Notes under the pieces: generated by a model
Told to the model about the DNA's origin: nothing
Databases searched by the model: none
What the model saw: the letters and a program-made list of their open reading frames with translations, nothing else
Made by a program: the position numbers and the translations under genes
Part shown: piece by piece, positions 33,894-42,728 of the stretch
Numbering within the stretch: position 1 is the stretch's first letter
How the letters are laid out: every line of letters starts with the position of its first letter
Assembly (NCBI GenBank): GCA_020635795.1
Contig: JACJZD010000003.1
Location: 215,694 to 279,693, forward strand
Direction of reading: 5' to 3'
Length of the DNA stretch: 64,000 nucleotides
Origin: Flavobacteriales bacterium
GTDB taxonomy: Bacteria > Bacteroidota > Bacteroidia > Flavobacteriales_E > Vicingaceae

Positions 33894-34629
33894 AAGCATA
33901 TAATTTCATTATTTCTTCAATAATACCATCTACGGTATGATTTTCAGCGGTAGCATCAATACCTAAATGACGTTTTTGAGCTTCTGCTGTGGTTGATGGA
34001 CCAATAGAAATGGTATGAACTGTATCGAGTTTTATTTTATGTTTTCTAATCAAATCCATAAAGCTATTAACTGTCGATCCACTAGTAAAAGTAATTACAT
34101 TTACTGGGGTATTTAAAACTTCTTCAATTTCTTCTTTCGAATATTCAACAGGTGAATTGTCGTAGATGGCAAGCGTTTTTATTTTTTTATTCTTTTTACC
34201 CAATATATCAACAATTGTGTTATTAGCTATTTTAGATTGTGGAATAAAAACACTTTCAGATTCCTTAACGGGAATTTCTTTTGCCAATTTCTGAGCAGTA
34301 GCTGCCGATGGTATAAAGTTTACTTTTAAACCTAATTTTTCGATGGTCTTTTTAGTTTGCGAACCAACTGCGGCAATTTTTGATTTTACTTCCTTTGGAT
34401 TGATTTCATCAAAAAAACATTTTACCGCTACACCGCTAGTAAATACTAACCAGTCAAAATTATTTTTAGAATAAGTTTCAACTAAAAGTTGAGTGTTAAT
34501 TGGTTTAAGTTCAATTAATGGGAAAATAACAGGTGTTGCACCTAGTTTTTCAAGTTTTTCTGCAAATTCGTTGCTTTGTTCAATGGGTCTAGGTATTAAA
34601 ACCTTAACACGACTTAGAGGTTGTTTCAC
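33892..34629 (-). CDS. hemD: Uroporphyrinogen-III synthase
   Basis: 245-residue cytoplasmic enzyme that closes and inverts ring D of hydroxymethylbilane. The HemD fold is seen as VLIPRPIEQSNEFAEKLEKLG at the N-terminus, VFTSGVAVKCFF, and VITFTSGSTVNSFMDL. The start is GTG at 34629 and lies 26 bases inside the end of the hemA-hemC gene, in another frame, so the two are translationally coupled. Together they supply three successive steps of tetrapyrrole synthesis. Confidence 0.9.
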   Translation of the reverse strand: MKQPLSRVKVLIPRPIEQSNEFAEKLEKLGATPVIFPLIELKPINTQLLVETYSKNNFDWLVFTSGVAVKCFFDEINPKEVKSKIAAVGSQTKKTIEKLGLKVNFIPSAATAQKLAKEIPVKESESVFIPQSKIANNTIVDILGKKNKKIKTLAIYDNSPVEYSKEEIEEVLNTPVNVITFTSGSTVNSFMDLIRKHKIKLDTVHTISIGPSTTAEAQKRHLGIDATAENHTVDGIIEEIMKLYA

Positions 34630-36799
34630 TTAGTTGCTCCTTTTTTTTTAAATCAATTTCTTTTTTCAAGTCTAATGCTAAACTACGAGCAAGCTCTCTA
34701 CGGTCTTCTACCTTCCCATTTATAGTTTTTCTGGCAAAATATTCACCATCTTCTGTTGCAAAAACACCTTGTATTTTAATGTCGGTAGTGGTTGCCTGAG
34801 CATAAGCTGCAATAGGTAAGTTACATCCTCCACCTAGTGCAATTAAAAAAGCTCTTTCGGCATCGGCAGCATATTTTGTCGGTTCGTGTCGTAATTTTTT
34901 TACCAAATCTAACACATAACCTTCCTTGTCAATGGTTTCTATACCTAAAATACCCTGACCAACAGCTGGGAGCATAATGTCTACATCAAGCAATTCTGTA
35001 GCATAATCAATCATGTTTAATCTACGCAAACCTGCTGCTGCTAAAATAATCGCATCGTATTCACCACTTTCCATTTTTTGGATTCTACCATCTACATTTC
35101 CTTGAATAAATTTATAATTTAAATCAGGTCGAATTTGTTTTAGCTGAGCTGAACGACGTAAACTGCCTGTTCCAATAGTTGCACCAGCAGGTAATTCTTT
35201 TAATTTTTTTCCAGTTTTAGAGATAAATACATCTCTACAATCTTCTCTTTCTGTAATTGGGATAACTCTCAAACCATTAACTTCTTCAGTAGGAATATCT
35301 TTATAACTGTGTATGGCAATATCAATTTCGCCTGCTAACATGGAGCGTTGCAAAGCTGATGTAAATGCTCCTACAACATCAATGTTACCATCGTCGCCGC
35401 TTGTTCTTATTATTTTGGTTTCGAATTCGTAATCGGGTTGTATGGCTTTTAATTGGTCAACCACCCAATTGGTTTGAGTTAGAGCCAATTTGCTGCCTCT
35501 TGTGCCAACAATTATTTTACGTTTAGGAACAAAAATATCTACATTATTAACGTCTAAAATTTGTTTTGCAGTATTAATAGGATTGTCTTGTAAATGTATG
35601 TTTTGAGCTATGTTTTTTATTCCGTCTATTGTTGGACTCGAAATTCTTCTTAACAAACGGTGCGAAAAACGCATTAGTAATTCTTTTTGATGGTCAGATA
35701 AATCACCCATTTTTGGGATAAGCCATTTAAGTTCTTCATCACGCAAGTCTTCTAAATTACTCCAATATGCTTCTATAACGGGTGCAACTCTTCGGTTTTT
35801 TAGCCAAACCATAAACCAATCCAATTCTTGATTTACTATTTTTCTTGCCAAAGGAATCTCATCATATCGTTTTAGAAGGCCATCGTAAGTAATTTTTTTG
35901 ATGTCATCTAAATCGTATAACGATATATTGTTGTGATCTTTTAAGTTTGGATTAAAGTTTCTTGGAACTCCAAAATCAATAAATAATTTATTTCCACCTG
36001 TTTCTAATGCAAAATTTGCTCTTGGACATTTACTTTCTGCCATGGTTTCTTCATGTAGTAAGTTTATTTCTCCCTGAGTTCCGCCAACTACAATATTTGC
36101 TTCACCTAGCGCTTTGTGAATGTTTTGCATTTCCACAGGCGTCCCATTCCATTCATTAGCCATTTCTTTGGCTCTATCCATGTCGTGACTAGCAATGTAT
36201 AACTTCTTTATTGATGTTCTGTCTAAAATAGTAGCAACTAAATTTGCCATATTTCCAGTACCTATAACTAAAAATGTAGAATCGGCAATGTTATACCCAT
36301 GGTGTTCAATTAGTTCGAAACCTACCGTTGCTAACGAAGCAGAAAATTTACCAATGTTGGTTTCCAACCGCACTCTTTTTCCTGTATGAACAGCTTGTCG
36401 AATAAGTTCGTCCAAAACTGGACCTATTGATTGTTCTTCTCTCCCAATATCTAATGCATCTTTAATTTGTCCGCTAATTTGATGCTCGCCCACTGCCTGA
36501 GATTCTAATCCTGCAGCCGTAGAAAATAAATTGATGATAGCAATTTCGCTATCAGGTAATATGGATAAGTATTGGCGGTAATTGCCAAAGGTGTCAAAAA
36601 AATCAACAATTTCATTGTGACTATCTCCGTAAGCGTAAATAGATAAGCGGTTACAAGTGGAAATAATAAAAACTTCTTTGTAGTGCTTTTTTAAGGTTTG
36701 TATAGCTGCTCGGGTTTGCTCTTTGTTAAGGGCTAATCGTTCTCTTACAGCAATAGGTGCAAAACGGTGACTTAATTCTACTCCAACAATTTTATCCAT
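34604..36799 (-). CDS. Fused glutamyl-tRNA reductase and hydroxymethylbilane synthase (HemA-HemC)
   Basis: 731-residue two-enzyme fusion. Residues 1-415 are glutamyl-tRNA reductase: the catalytic Cys in FIISTCNRLSIYAYG (C49), GLESQAVGEHQISGQIKDA, the NADPH loop VIGTGNMANLV, and the C-terminal dimerization helices. After a short linker of about 12 residues, residues 427-731 are porphobilinogen deaminase: KIIVGTRGSKLALTQ, IAIHSYKDIPTE, GSLRRSAQL, and the dipyrromethane-cofactor Cys in LGGGCNLPIAAYA (C659). Both sets of active residues are intact. HemA makes glutamate-semialdehyde and HemC polymerises porphobilinogen; hemB and hemL are not adjacent. ATG at 36799 is preferred to TTG at 36805. A TAACTTTG box at 36821-36828 is a possible -7 element. 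Confidence 0.95.
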   Translation of the reverse strand: MDKIVGVELSHRFAPIAVRERLALNKEQTRAAIQTLKKHYKEVFIISTCNRLSIYAYGDSHNEIVDFFDTFGNYRQYLSILPDSEIAIINLFSTAAGLESQAVGEHQISGQIKDALDIGREEQSIGPVLDELIRQAVHTGKRVRLETNIGKFSASLATVGFELIEHHGYNIADSTFLVIGTGNMANLVATILDRTSIKKLYIASHDMDRAKEMANEWNGTPVEMQNIHKALGEANIVVGGTQGEINLLHEETMAESKCPRANFALETGGNKLFIDFGVPRNFNPNLKDHNNISLYDLDDIKKITYDGLLKRYDEIPLARKIVNQELDWFMVWLKNRRVAPVIEAYWSNLEDLRDEELKWLIPKMGDLSDHQKELLMRFSHRLLRRISSPTIDGIKNIAQNIHLQDNPINTAKQILDVNNVDIFVPKRKIIVGTRGSKLALTQTNWVVDQLKAIQPDYEFETKIIRTSGDDGNIDVVGAFTSALQRSMLAGEIDIAIHSYKDIPTEEVNGLRVIPITEREDCRDVFISKTGKKLKELPAGATIGTGSLRRSAQLKQIRPDLNYKFIQGNVDGRIQKMESGEYDAIILAAAGLRRLNMIDYATELLDVDIMLPAVGQGILGIETIDKEGYVLDLVKKLRHEPTKYAADAERAFLIALGGGCNLPIAAYAQATTTDIKIQGVFATEDGEYFARKTINGKVEDRRELARSLALDLKKEIDLKKKEQLSETTSKSC

Positions 36800-36829
36800 A
36801 TTCAATTATAATATCGATGCCAAAGTTAT

Positions 36830-37037
36830 GAATTTATCTTGCGTTATATATGATAAAAGTCAACCCGTTTGACCAAAAGAAAATTAACAGTTTTTTAACA
36901 AATAATCCTCTATAAATCAATTTTAAGAAACATTTAGAGCCTTTTTAATCTGATTTGAATTAAATTATTTTTTAACTAATTAATAGTCAGTTAATTAAAA
37001 TTATTATAAATGCTTTTTAATTATAAAAAAGTTGACA
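36830..37037. other. AT-rich intergenic stretch between hemA-hemC and the lipoprotein gene
   Basis: About 200 bases with no credible coding frame. Contains TTAATTA-type repeats (for example around 36980-37010) and no strong hairpin. It separates divergent genes and presumably holds both control regions. Confidence 0.5.
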
Positions 37038-37045
37038 TACATTTG
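37038..37045 (+). promoter_or_regulatory. -7 element of the lipoprotein gene
   Basis: TACATTTG, 29 bases before the ATG at 37075. The expected -33 position holds TTTT rather than TTTG, so the promoter is only partly matched. Confidence 0.5.
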
Positions 37046-37074
37046 CCTACCTAAAATTAATTAACAACATTATT

Positions 37075-37323
37075 ATGAAAAAATTTATGATTTTACCAGT
37101 TGCTATGATAGCATTAATGGTAGTGGCTTGTGGTCCAAGTCAAGAAGAAATTGCTGCACAAGAACAAGCTGCTGCTGATTCAGTTGCTGCTTATGATGCA
37201 CAAGTTGCTGCTGAAGCTGAAGCTGCTGCTGCTGCTGAAGCTGAAGCATTAGCTGCTGCTGAAGCTGCTGCTGCACAAGCTGCTGCTGATTCTGCTGCTG
37301 CTGCTGCACCTGCAAAAAAATAA
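37075..37323 (+). CDS. Small alanine-rich lipoprotein
   Basis: 82 residues. MKKFMILPVAMIALMVVAC is a lipoprotein signal with lipobox VVAC; the mature part begins CGPSQEEIAAQEQAAADS and is then almost entirely Ala with spaced Glu/Gln/Asp/Ser, ending AAAAAPAKK. It should form one long helix attached to a membrane by its lipid, an architecture like Braun lipoprotein (long helix, C-terminal Lys), though homology is not shown. The coding sequence is a GCT/GAA/GCA trinucleotide-rich tract, prone to length change. It has its own -7 box and its own terminator, so it is monocistronic and probably well expressed. Confidence 0.8.
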   Translation: MKKFMILPVAMIALMVVACGPSQEEIAAQEQAAADSVAAYDAQVAAEAEAAAAAEAEALAAAEAAAAQAAADSAAAAAPAKK

Positions 37324-37349
37324 TTCTGATTCAATTTCAGAATTAATCA

Positions 37350-37378
37350 AAAAGGGCATTCTCAGAATGTCCTTTTTT
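37350..37378 (+). terminator. Terminator after the lipoprotein gene
   Basis: GGGCATTC, loop TCAG, GAATGTCC (one G-U pair), flanked by AAAA and a T-run. Convergent anti-sigma gene ends 17 bases further on. Confidence 0.85.
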
Positions 37379-37394
37379 GTTTTTACATAAAATC

Positions 37395-38663
37395 TTACTT
37401 CAATGCCTTCAATTTTTCTTCGGCTTGTTTACTGTAAGCGTTGTTGTATTGAGTTAACATGGTTAACAATTTTTTTGCTTCTGTCATATCTTTTAACTGA
37501 ATCAAACAAAGTGCTTTGTACCATCTTGCTTCCGATTTTTTTGTTGGGTTATCGTTTCCATTTAATACCACATCAAACTTTTTTACAGCCGTAGTGTATT
37601 TTTTCTGATTGTAATATATTATTCCATCAGTAAGTGCATCGCTCATGGTTGTCGAAGCTCCAGTAGATATTCCTCCAGAAGTTTCTGTTGTAGTAATGGT
37701 TTCAGCAAAAGAGGTGTTTTCATTACGAGATACATTTTCCTCTTCCTTTAAGGTAATTTCATCACCTTCTCTGTTAAAAACATCAGCACTGCTTGGGCGG
37801 GGAGCTTCTTTTTCTTTTTTAGCACGATTTTTTGTCTCACCCGATTTTTTCAAATTATCTGAAACTATTGCTTTATTGGCTAATTGATTGGTTGCTTTTT
37901 GATCACTGTTCGCATCAGCTTTAGCTTTTTCGTTAGCTAATATAGGTGCAGGAGCAATGGTATTGTCCACGTCCATCATTGCATCTTCACTATCTTGTAT
38001 TTTAGCTTTATAAGCACTACCAGTACCTGTTGTTGCTGCTGAAGTTGTTGTTTTATCTTTAGCTAAAACAGGTCGGTAATCGTTTTGTGCTACTTGCTGC
38101 TCAATTGGGCTTTCTTCTAATGCACCGTAATTATCTTTCCATCTATCGTTTGCTTTAGTTTCTGCAACTTCTGCATCAGCAACTTCTTCGTTATTTTTGA
38201 GTTTTAAAGTAATGTTTTGGGCGCTTTTTTCACCTTCAGCTTCTTTTTGTTCTTGCATCAATTCTTCTTGTTCGGGTAAAATATTTTCTATGGTATTTTT
38301 TTGAGGTTCTTGAAACGAAAGTTCATTTTCGTTGAGTTTAGCAGCATCATTAAAATTATTAATGATATAATATCCTCCAACAACAAATAACAATACAGAA
38401 GCAGCTACCAAAAACATTCGTGTAATAGAAGGCGATTTTTGAGTGGTACGCTTATCAATAAAGTGGTCGATGGTAAAGAGCACAGATGGATTTTTGGCAT
38501 GAGCCATTCCCTCTATAGCTTCGCTACAAAAATCACAATCAATAAGGTGTGTTTGTACCTGATGCAGTTCTTTTTGTGAAAGTTGTTTATTGATAAACTT
38601 TAACATAGTTTCCTTTGAGATGCAAGTCGTTGTCGAAAATATGTGATTCTGTAAGTTTTTCAT
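37395..38663 (-). CDS. Probable transmembrane anti-sigma factor with TPR-like C-terminus
   Basis: 422 residues. Residues 1-60 contain a zinc-binding anti-sigma motif, HLIDCDFCSEAIEG (His-x3-Cys-x2-Cys). One membrane helix at about 83-103 (MFLVAASVLLFVVGGYYIINN) is followed by a long low-complexity charged region (about 105-330) and a C-terminal helical repeat segment (GIIYYNQKKYTTAVKKFDVV) resembling TPR. It starts 48 bases after the sigma-factor gene stop, the usual sigma/anti-sigma order. By family knowledge the cytoplasmic domain holds the sigma factor inactive and the periplasmic part receives the signal. The disordered spacer length is unusual. Confidence 0.8.
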   Translation of the reverse strand: MKNLQNHIFSTTTCISKETMLKFINKQLSQKELHQVQTHLIDCDFCSEAIEGMAHAKNPSVLFTIDHFIDKRTTQKSPSITRMFLVAASVLLFVVGGYYIINNFNDAAKLNENELSFQEPQKNTIENILPEQEELMQEQKEAEGEKSAQNITLKLKNNEEVADAEVAETKANDRWKDNYGALEESPIEQQVAQNDYRPVLAKDKTTTSAATTGTGSAYKAKIQDSEDAMMDVDNTIAPAPILANEKAKADANSDQKATNQLANKAIVSDNLKKSGETKNRAKKEKEAPRPSSADVFNREGDEITLKEEENVSRNENTSFAETITTTETSGGISTGASTTMSDALTDGIIYYNQKKYTTAVKKFDVVLNGNDNPTKKSEARWYKALCLIQLKDMTEAKKLLTMLTQYNNAYSKQAEEKLKALK

Positions 38664-38711
38664 TGTTTTTAGTAATAAGTAATCATAATTGTTTTGCGTG
38701 TTGGTTTTTAT

Positions 38712-39293
38712 TTATGTGGTTAATTTTAAACTTAAATTTCGTTTTCCGTTTTGTATGTAGCTTTTTACTTGGTTCATGGTAAAACCTGTTAATTCAGCAA
38801 CTTCTTCGTAGCATTTTTCTTTTAAAAAAAAGAGTTCAATGCAAATACGTTGTTCTTCTTTTAATTCACCTAATGCTTTTTCTAAATCAGTTAATTGTAC
38901 TTCTTGTTGTTCTTTTTCGTGTGTTTGAAAAGGAGTGTCAAAACTATCTTCTTCATCAAAAGCATATTCGTATTCGTTGGCTCTTTTTAGTTGAGTTTGT
39001 TCTTTTCTTAAAAACATCAAGCAATGATTTCGAGCTACACTGTGTAACCAAGATTTGAAATTGCTTACATCATGTTTTAATAAATCCACCAACAATTGTT
39101 CAAATATTTCCAACACCGCATCTTTACTTTTGTCTTCATTTTTTAAATATTTTAAACAAACACCGTAAACTAAATGCGAATATCGTTTAAACAATTCTCC
39201 TACAACAGCATTGTCTCCATTGCTTTTGTATTCAGCAATAAGTTCGTTGTCGGAGTGCTTTGAAATATTTTTACTTTTAAAAAATAACATCAA
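38712..39293 (-). CDS. RNA polymerase sigma factor, ECF type
   Basis: 193 residues. Region 2 is seen as VVGELFKRYSHLVYGVCLKYLK followed by FKSWLHSVARNHCLMFLRKE, and region 4 as EEQRICIELFFLKEKCYEEVAE with LTGFTMNQVKSYIQNGKRNL. No region 3, as expected. Directs RNA polymerase to a dedicated set of promoters when released by the partner anti-sigma protein. The regulon is unknown; a cell-envelope signal is likely from the membrane partner. Divergent from the M13 peptidase gene. Confidence 0.93.
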   Translation of the reverse strand: MMLFFKSKNISKHSDNELIAEYKSNGDNAVVGELFKRYSHLVYGVCLKYLKNEDKSKDAVLEIFEQLLVDLLKHDVSNFKSWLHSVARNHCLMFLRKEQTQLKRANEYEYAFDEEDSFDTPFQTHEKEQQEVQLTDLEKALGELKEEQRICIELFFLKEKCYEEVAELTGFTMNQVKSYIQNGKRNLSLKLTT

Positions 39294-39422
39294 AAAATTA
39301 TTGTTTTAATAGCTAGATGATAGGAAAGCTAAAATTCCACAAAAAAATCTTAAAAAAAGATAAAAGCCTATTTAAGAGATATTTTTGCTACTTTTAAGGC
39401 TACTAACTAAACCATTTAATCG

Positions 39423-41483
39423 ATGAAAAAAATTAAAACAAATTTGTTTGTTGTTATAGGATTAGCCGTATTAAGTTCATGTGGCTCTGAAACCCCAAAA
39501 GAAGAAAAAGTAGAAGATTCTAATAAAATCCCAGCATTTGATTTAGCCAATATTGATTCAACGGCTATACCTTGCGAAGATTTTTATCAATATGCTATTG
39601 GTAATTGGCAAAAAAACAACCCAGTACCTGAAACAGAAGGTCGTTGGGGAAGTTTTAATATTTTAAACGAAGCAAACAACATTAAATTAAGAACAATAAT
39701 TGAAGAGGCGACAGCAGCTAAAGGAAAAAAAGGTACTCCAAAACAACAAGTTGGAGATTTTTATACAGCAGCTTTTGATTCCACCAATGCAGACAAGCTA
39801 GGTATTTCGCCATTAAAACCTTTGTTGGAAAAAATAAATGCAGTTACTGATATTCAAAGTTTAGTTGAAACAATGGCTCATTTAAAAGTAAAAGGTTCTG
39901 GTTCAATGTTTTCTTACTATGTATATGTAGATGCCAGAAATAGTAATCAAAATATATTCTATTTAGGTCAAGGTGGTATTGGTTTGCCAGATAGAGATTA
40001 TTATTTTCCTACTGATGACAGAGGCAAGAATATTCTAGCAGAATATGAAAAACACATGGTAGCCTTATTTAAACTATCGGGTGAAACTGAAGAGTCTGCT
40101 GCACAAAATGCAAAAAATACTTTAGCCATAGAATCTCAATTAGCGAAAGCATCGTTAACAAAATTAGAACGAAGAGACCCTGTGGCAACGTACAACAAAA
40201 TGACGGTTGATGAGCTTCAAAAACTGTGTACAATTTTTGATTGGAATAAATTTTTACAATCGGCAAATATTTCTGGAGTTACTGAATTGGTTGTTGACCA
40301 ACCAAAATATTTTACTACTTTATCAAAAACATTAAAACAATATTCTATCGACCAATGGAAAGTGTACTTAAAATGGCAGGCATTAAACGATTTTGCGCCT
40401 TATTTAAGTAGCGATTTTGAACAACAACATTTTGCATTTTATTCAACAACGCTTAGAGGAGTTAAAGAAATGAAGCCTCGTTGGAAAAGAGCATTAGAAA
40501 ACTCAAACAACTTTGTGGGTGAGCAAATTGGAAAATTATTTGTTGAGAAACATTTTCCAGAAGATCAGAAAAAACGCGTGTTAGGGTACATCCATAATAT
40601 TGCAGGAGTATTTAAAGAAAGAGTTCAAAAATTGGATTGGATGAGTGATTCAACCAAAACAAAAGCATTGGATAAGTTGAGCAAATTTGTTTATAAAATT
40701 GGATACCCAGATAAATGGAAAGATTATTCTTCTATTGAAATAGTGAAGGATAATTTTGTTCAAAATATGATGAACGTGAGGGCTTTTGAATATGCTGAAA
40801 TGGTAGCTAAAATTGGTAAGCCAGTTGATAAAACAGAGTGGGGAATGACACCACAAACCATTAACGCCTATTACAATCCAACCATGAACGAGATTGTTTT
40901 TCCAGCAGCAATTTTACAACCTCCGTTCTTTAACCCTGATGCAGATGATGCTATTAATTATGGTGGTATTGGTGGAGTTATTGGTCACGAATTCTCTCAT
41001 GGTTTCGACGACCAAGGTAGTCAGTTTGATGGCGATGGTAATTTGAGAAATTGGTGGAGTGAGCAGGATTTAACTAATTTTAAACACCTAACAGGTAAGT
41101 TGGTTAATCAATTTAATGCTTTCAATGTGGTTGACGAAACCTATGTAAATGGTGAATTAACATTGGGTGAAAATATTGCAGATTTAGCAGGTATTACACT
41201 TTCTTATTATGCCATGCTAAAATCTTACGAAGGCAAAGCAGAACCAAAACCAATTGATGGATTTACTTACAAGCAACGTTTCTTTTTGGGTTGGACTCAA
41301 GTTTGGGCATCAAACATTAAAGATGAGGAAGCTGTTCGTTTAGCAAATGTTGACCCACACTCACCAACAAAATACAGGGTATTAGGACCATTAACTAACT
41401 TGGTTGAGTTTGATGAAGCTTTTGGGTGTAAATCAGGGAACAAAATGGTTGCCAACGATAGTTTAAGAGTTAAAATTTGGTAA
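39423..41483 (+). CDS. M13 family metallopeptidase (PepO/neprilysin-like) lipoprotein
   Basis: 686 residues. MKKIKTNLFVVIGLAVLSSC is a lipoprotein signal (lipobox LSSC), so the enzyme sits in the envelope. M13 signature: the zinc motif VIGHEFSHGFDDQG and the downstream Glu in LGENIADLAG, with NAYYNPTMNEIVFPA before it. Degrades peptides. TATTTTTG at 39380-39387 is a likely -7 box 36 bases before the ATG. It faces away from the ECF sigma operon. A strong inverted repeat follows the stop. Full-length for the family. Confidence 0.95.
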   Translation: MKKIKTNLFVVIGLAVLSSCGSETPKEEKVEDSNKIPAFDLANIDSTAIPCEDFYQYAIGNWQKNNPVPETEGRWGSFNILNEANNIKLRTIIEEATAAKGKKGTPKQQVGDFYTAAFDSTNADKLGISPLKPLLEKINAVTDIQSLVETMAHLKVKGSGSMFSYYVYVDARNSNQNIFYLGQGGIGLPDRDYYFPTDDRGKNILAEYEKHMVALFKLSGETEESAAQNAKNTLAIESQLAKASLTKLERRDPVATYNKMTVDELQKLCTIFDWNKFLQSANISGVTELVVDQPKYFTTLSKTLKQYSIDQWKVYLKWQALNDFAPYLSSDFEQQHFAFYSTTLRGVKEMKPRWKRALENSNNFVGEQIGKLFVEKHFPEDQKKRVLGYIHNIAGVFKERVQKLDWMSDSTKTKALDKLSKFVYKIGYPDKWKDYSSIEIVKDNFVQNMMNVRAFEYAEMVAKIGKPVDKTEWGMTPQTINAYYNPTMNEIVFPAAILQPPFFNPDADDAINYGGIGGVIGHEFSHGFDDQGSQFDGDGNLRNWWSEQDLTNFKHLTGKLVNQFNAFNVVDETYVNGELTLGENIADLAGITLSYYAMLKSYEGKAEPKPIDGFTYKQRFFLGWTQVWASNIKDEEAVRLANVDPHSPTKYRVLGPLTNLVEFDEAFGCKSGNKMVANDSLRVKIW

Positions 41484-41493
41484 TACATAATTT

Positions 41494-41547
41494 TGCCACA
41501 GATTCACAGATTAAAAGACATTATTTTTAATCTGTGAATCTGTGGCA
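41494..41547. repeat. 23-bp perfect inverted repeat (hairpin), probable terminator or dispersed element
   Basis: Arms 41494-41516 and 41525-41547 are exact reverse complements, each starting or ending TGCCACAG; the loop is GACATTAT. It fills the 80-base gap between the M13 and AlkC-like genes, which run in the same direction. There is no T-run beyond the arm, so it is stronger than an ordinary terminator needs. Confidence 0.9.
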
Positions 41548-41563
41548 CTTCATTTTAAATTAA

Positions 41564-42640
41564 ATGAATCTTAAGGAAGAATTTAACGAAATTTTTGTTT
41601 GTAAACTAGCGAATGAACTTTTAAAAGTTAATGCTGAATTTAAAAGTGATAGGTTTGTAAAAGCAACTTTAACAGCCGATTGGCAAAATAAAGAACTTAA
41701 AGAACGAATGCGTTTTATTACCAATAAAATACATGAGTTTTTACCAATAGATTATATCCAACAAATTCAAATCATTAAAAATGTAGCTCCAAAATTTTCT
41801 GGAATTCAAGGTTTTATTTTTCCTGATTTTGTTCAAGTGTATGGGTTAGATAATTTTAAAACTTCAATTCAAGCATTAGAATTTTTAACCGAATTTTCTA
41901 CAAGCGAATTTGCTGTACGCCCATTTATTGAAAAATATCCTAAAGAAGCGGTTAAGCAATTGTTGGTTTGGAGTAAAAGTAAAAACCATCATGTAAGGCG
42001 TTTGGCAAGCGAAGGATCTCGACCAAAGTTGCCTTGGGCACAGCCAATACGAGGATTTATAAAAGACCCCAGTCCGGTTTTACCAATATTGGAAAACTTA
42101 AAAAACGATGAATCGCTTTATGTCAGAAAAAGTGTTGCCAATCATTTAAACGACATCAGTAAAAATCACCCAAAATTGGTGCTGGATATTTGTAAAAAAT
42201 GGCATGGAAAATCCAAGAATACAGATTGGATTGTAAAACATGCGTTACGCTCTTTATTAAAAAGTGGTAATAAAGAAGCCTTATCAATTTTTGGAACAGC
42301 CGATGCTAAAAATATTGAAGTAGAAGAATTAATACTTTCAAAAAATCGATTAAAGATAGGTGAAGAGTTTACTTTTTCTTTTTATGTTCATAATACCAAT
42401 AAAACTGAGCGAACTTTGCGTTTGGAGTATATCATTCATTTTATGAAATCGAACGGAAGCCAATCTCCTAAAATTTTTAAAATAAGTGAAGCTACATTTC
42501 CTGGCAACACTAAAAAACAATTCGTTCGCACACACAAGTTTGCCGATTTAACTACACGAAAGCATTATATGGGAAAACATCAGCTGTCTGTTGTAGTTAA
42601 TGGAGATGTAAAGATAAGTGTTGATTTTGTGTTGATTTAA
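41564..42640 (+). CDS. DNA alkylation repair protein (AlkC-like, HEAT repeats)
   Basis: 358 residues. HEAT-like helical repeats fill about residues 1-255; the AlkC-type signature VRRLASEGSRPKLPWA and DPSPVLPILENLKNDES and VRKSVANHLNDISK are clear. The C-terminal 90 residues (from about 265, GEEFTFSFYVHNTN) look like an Ig-like beta-sandwich, as found in some AlkC proteins. AlkC/AlkD enzymes excise 3-methyladenine and related bases. Start is ATG. No partner gene is adjacent. The order HEAT then Ig and the SRPKLPW segment argue for AlkC rather than AlkD. Confidence 0.88.
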   Translation: MNLKEEFNEIFVCKLANELLKVNAEFKSDRFVKATLTADWQNKELKERMRFITNKIHEFLPIDYIQQIQIIKNVAPKFSGIQGFIFPDFVQVYGLDNFKTSIQALEFLTEFSTSEFAVRPFIEKYPKEAVKQLLVWSKSKNHHVRRLASEGSRPKLPWAQPIRGFIKDPSPVLPILENLKNDESLYVRKSVANHLNDISKNHPKLVLDICKKWHGKSKNTDWIVKHALRSLLKSGNKEALSIFGTADAKNIEVEELILSKNRLKIGEEFTFSFYVHNTNKTERTLRLEYIIHFMKSNGSQSPKIFKISEATFPGNTKKQFVRTHKFADLTTRKHYMGKHQLSVVVNGDVKISVDFVLI

Positions 42641-42728
42641 ATTATTTATTCTAGTACTGAAACTAGTTTTCACAGCCTCAAAATTTTATTACCTTTACTA
42701 TCTAATTTAACACAAACGAATTTTGAGT

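Noticed and set aside
37103..37315. Minus-strand Gln-rich frame opposite the Ala-rich lipoprotein
   Set aside because: A poly-Gln/Leu shadow of the GCT-rich lipoprotein coding strand; no start context.
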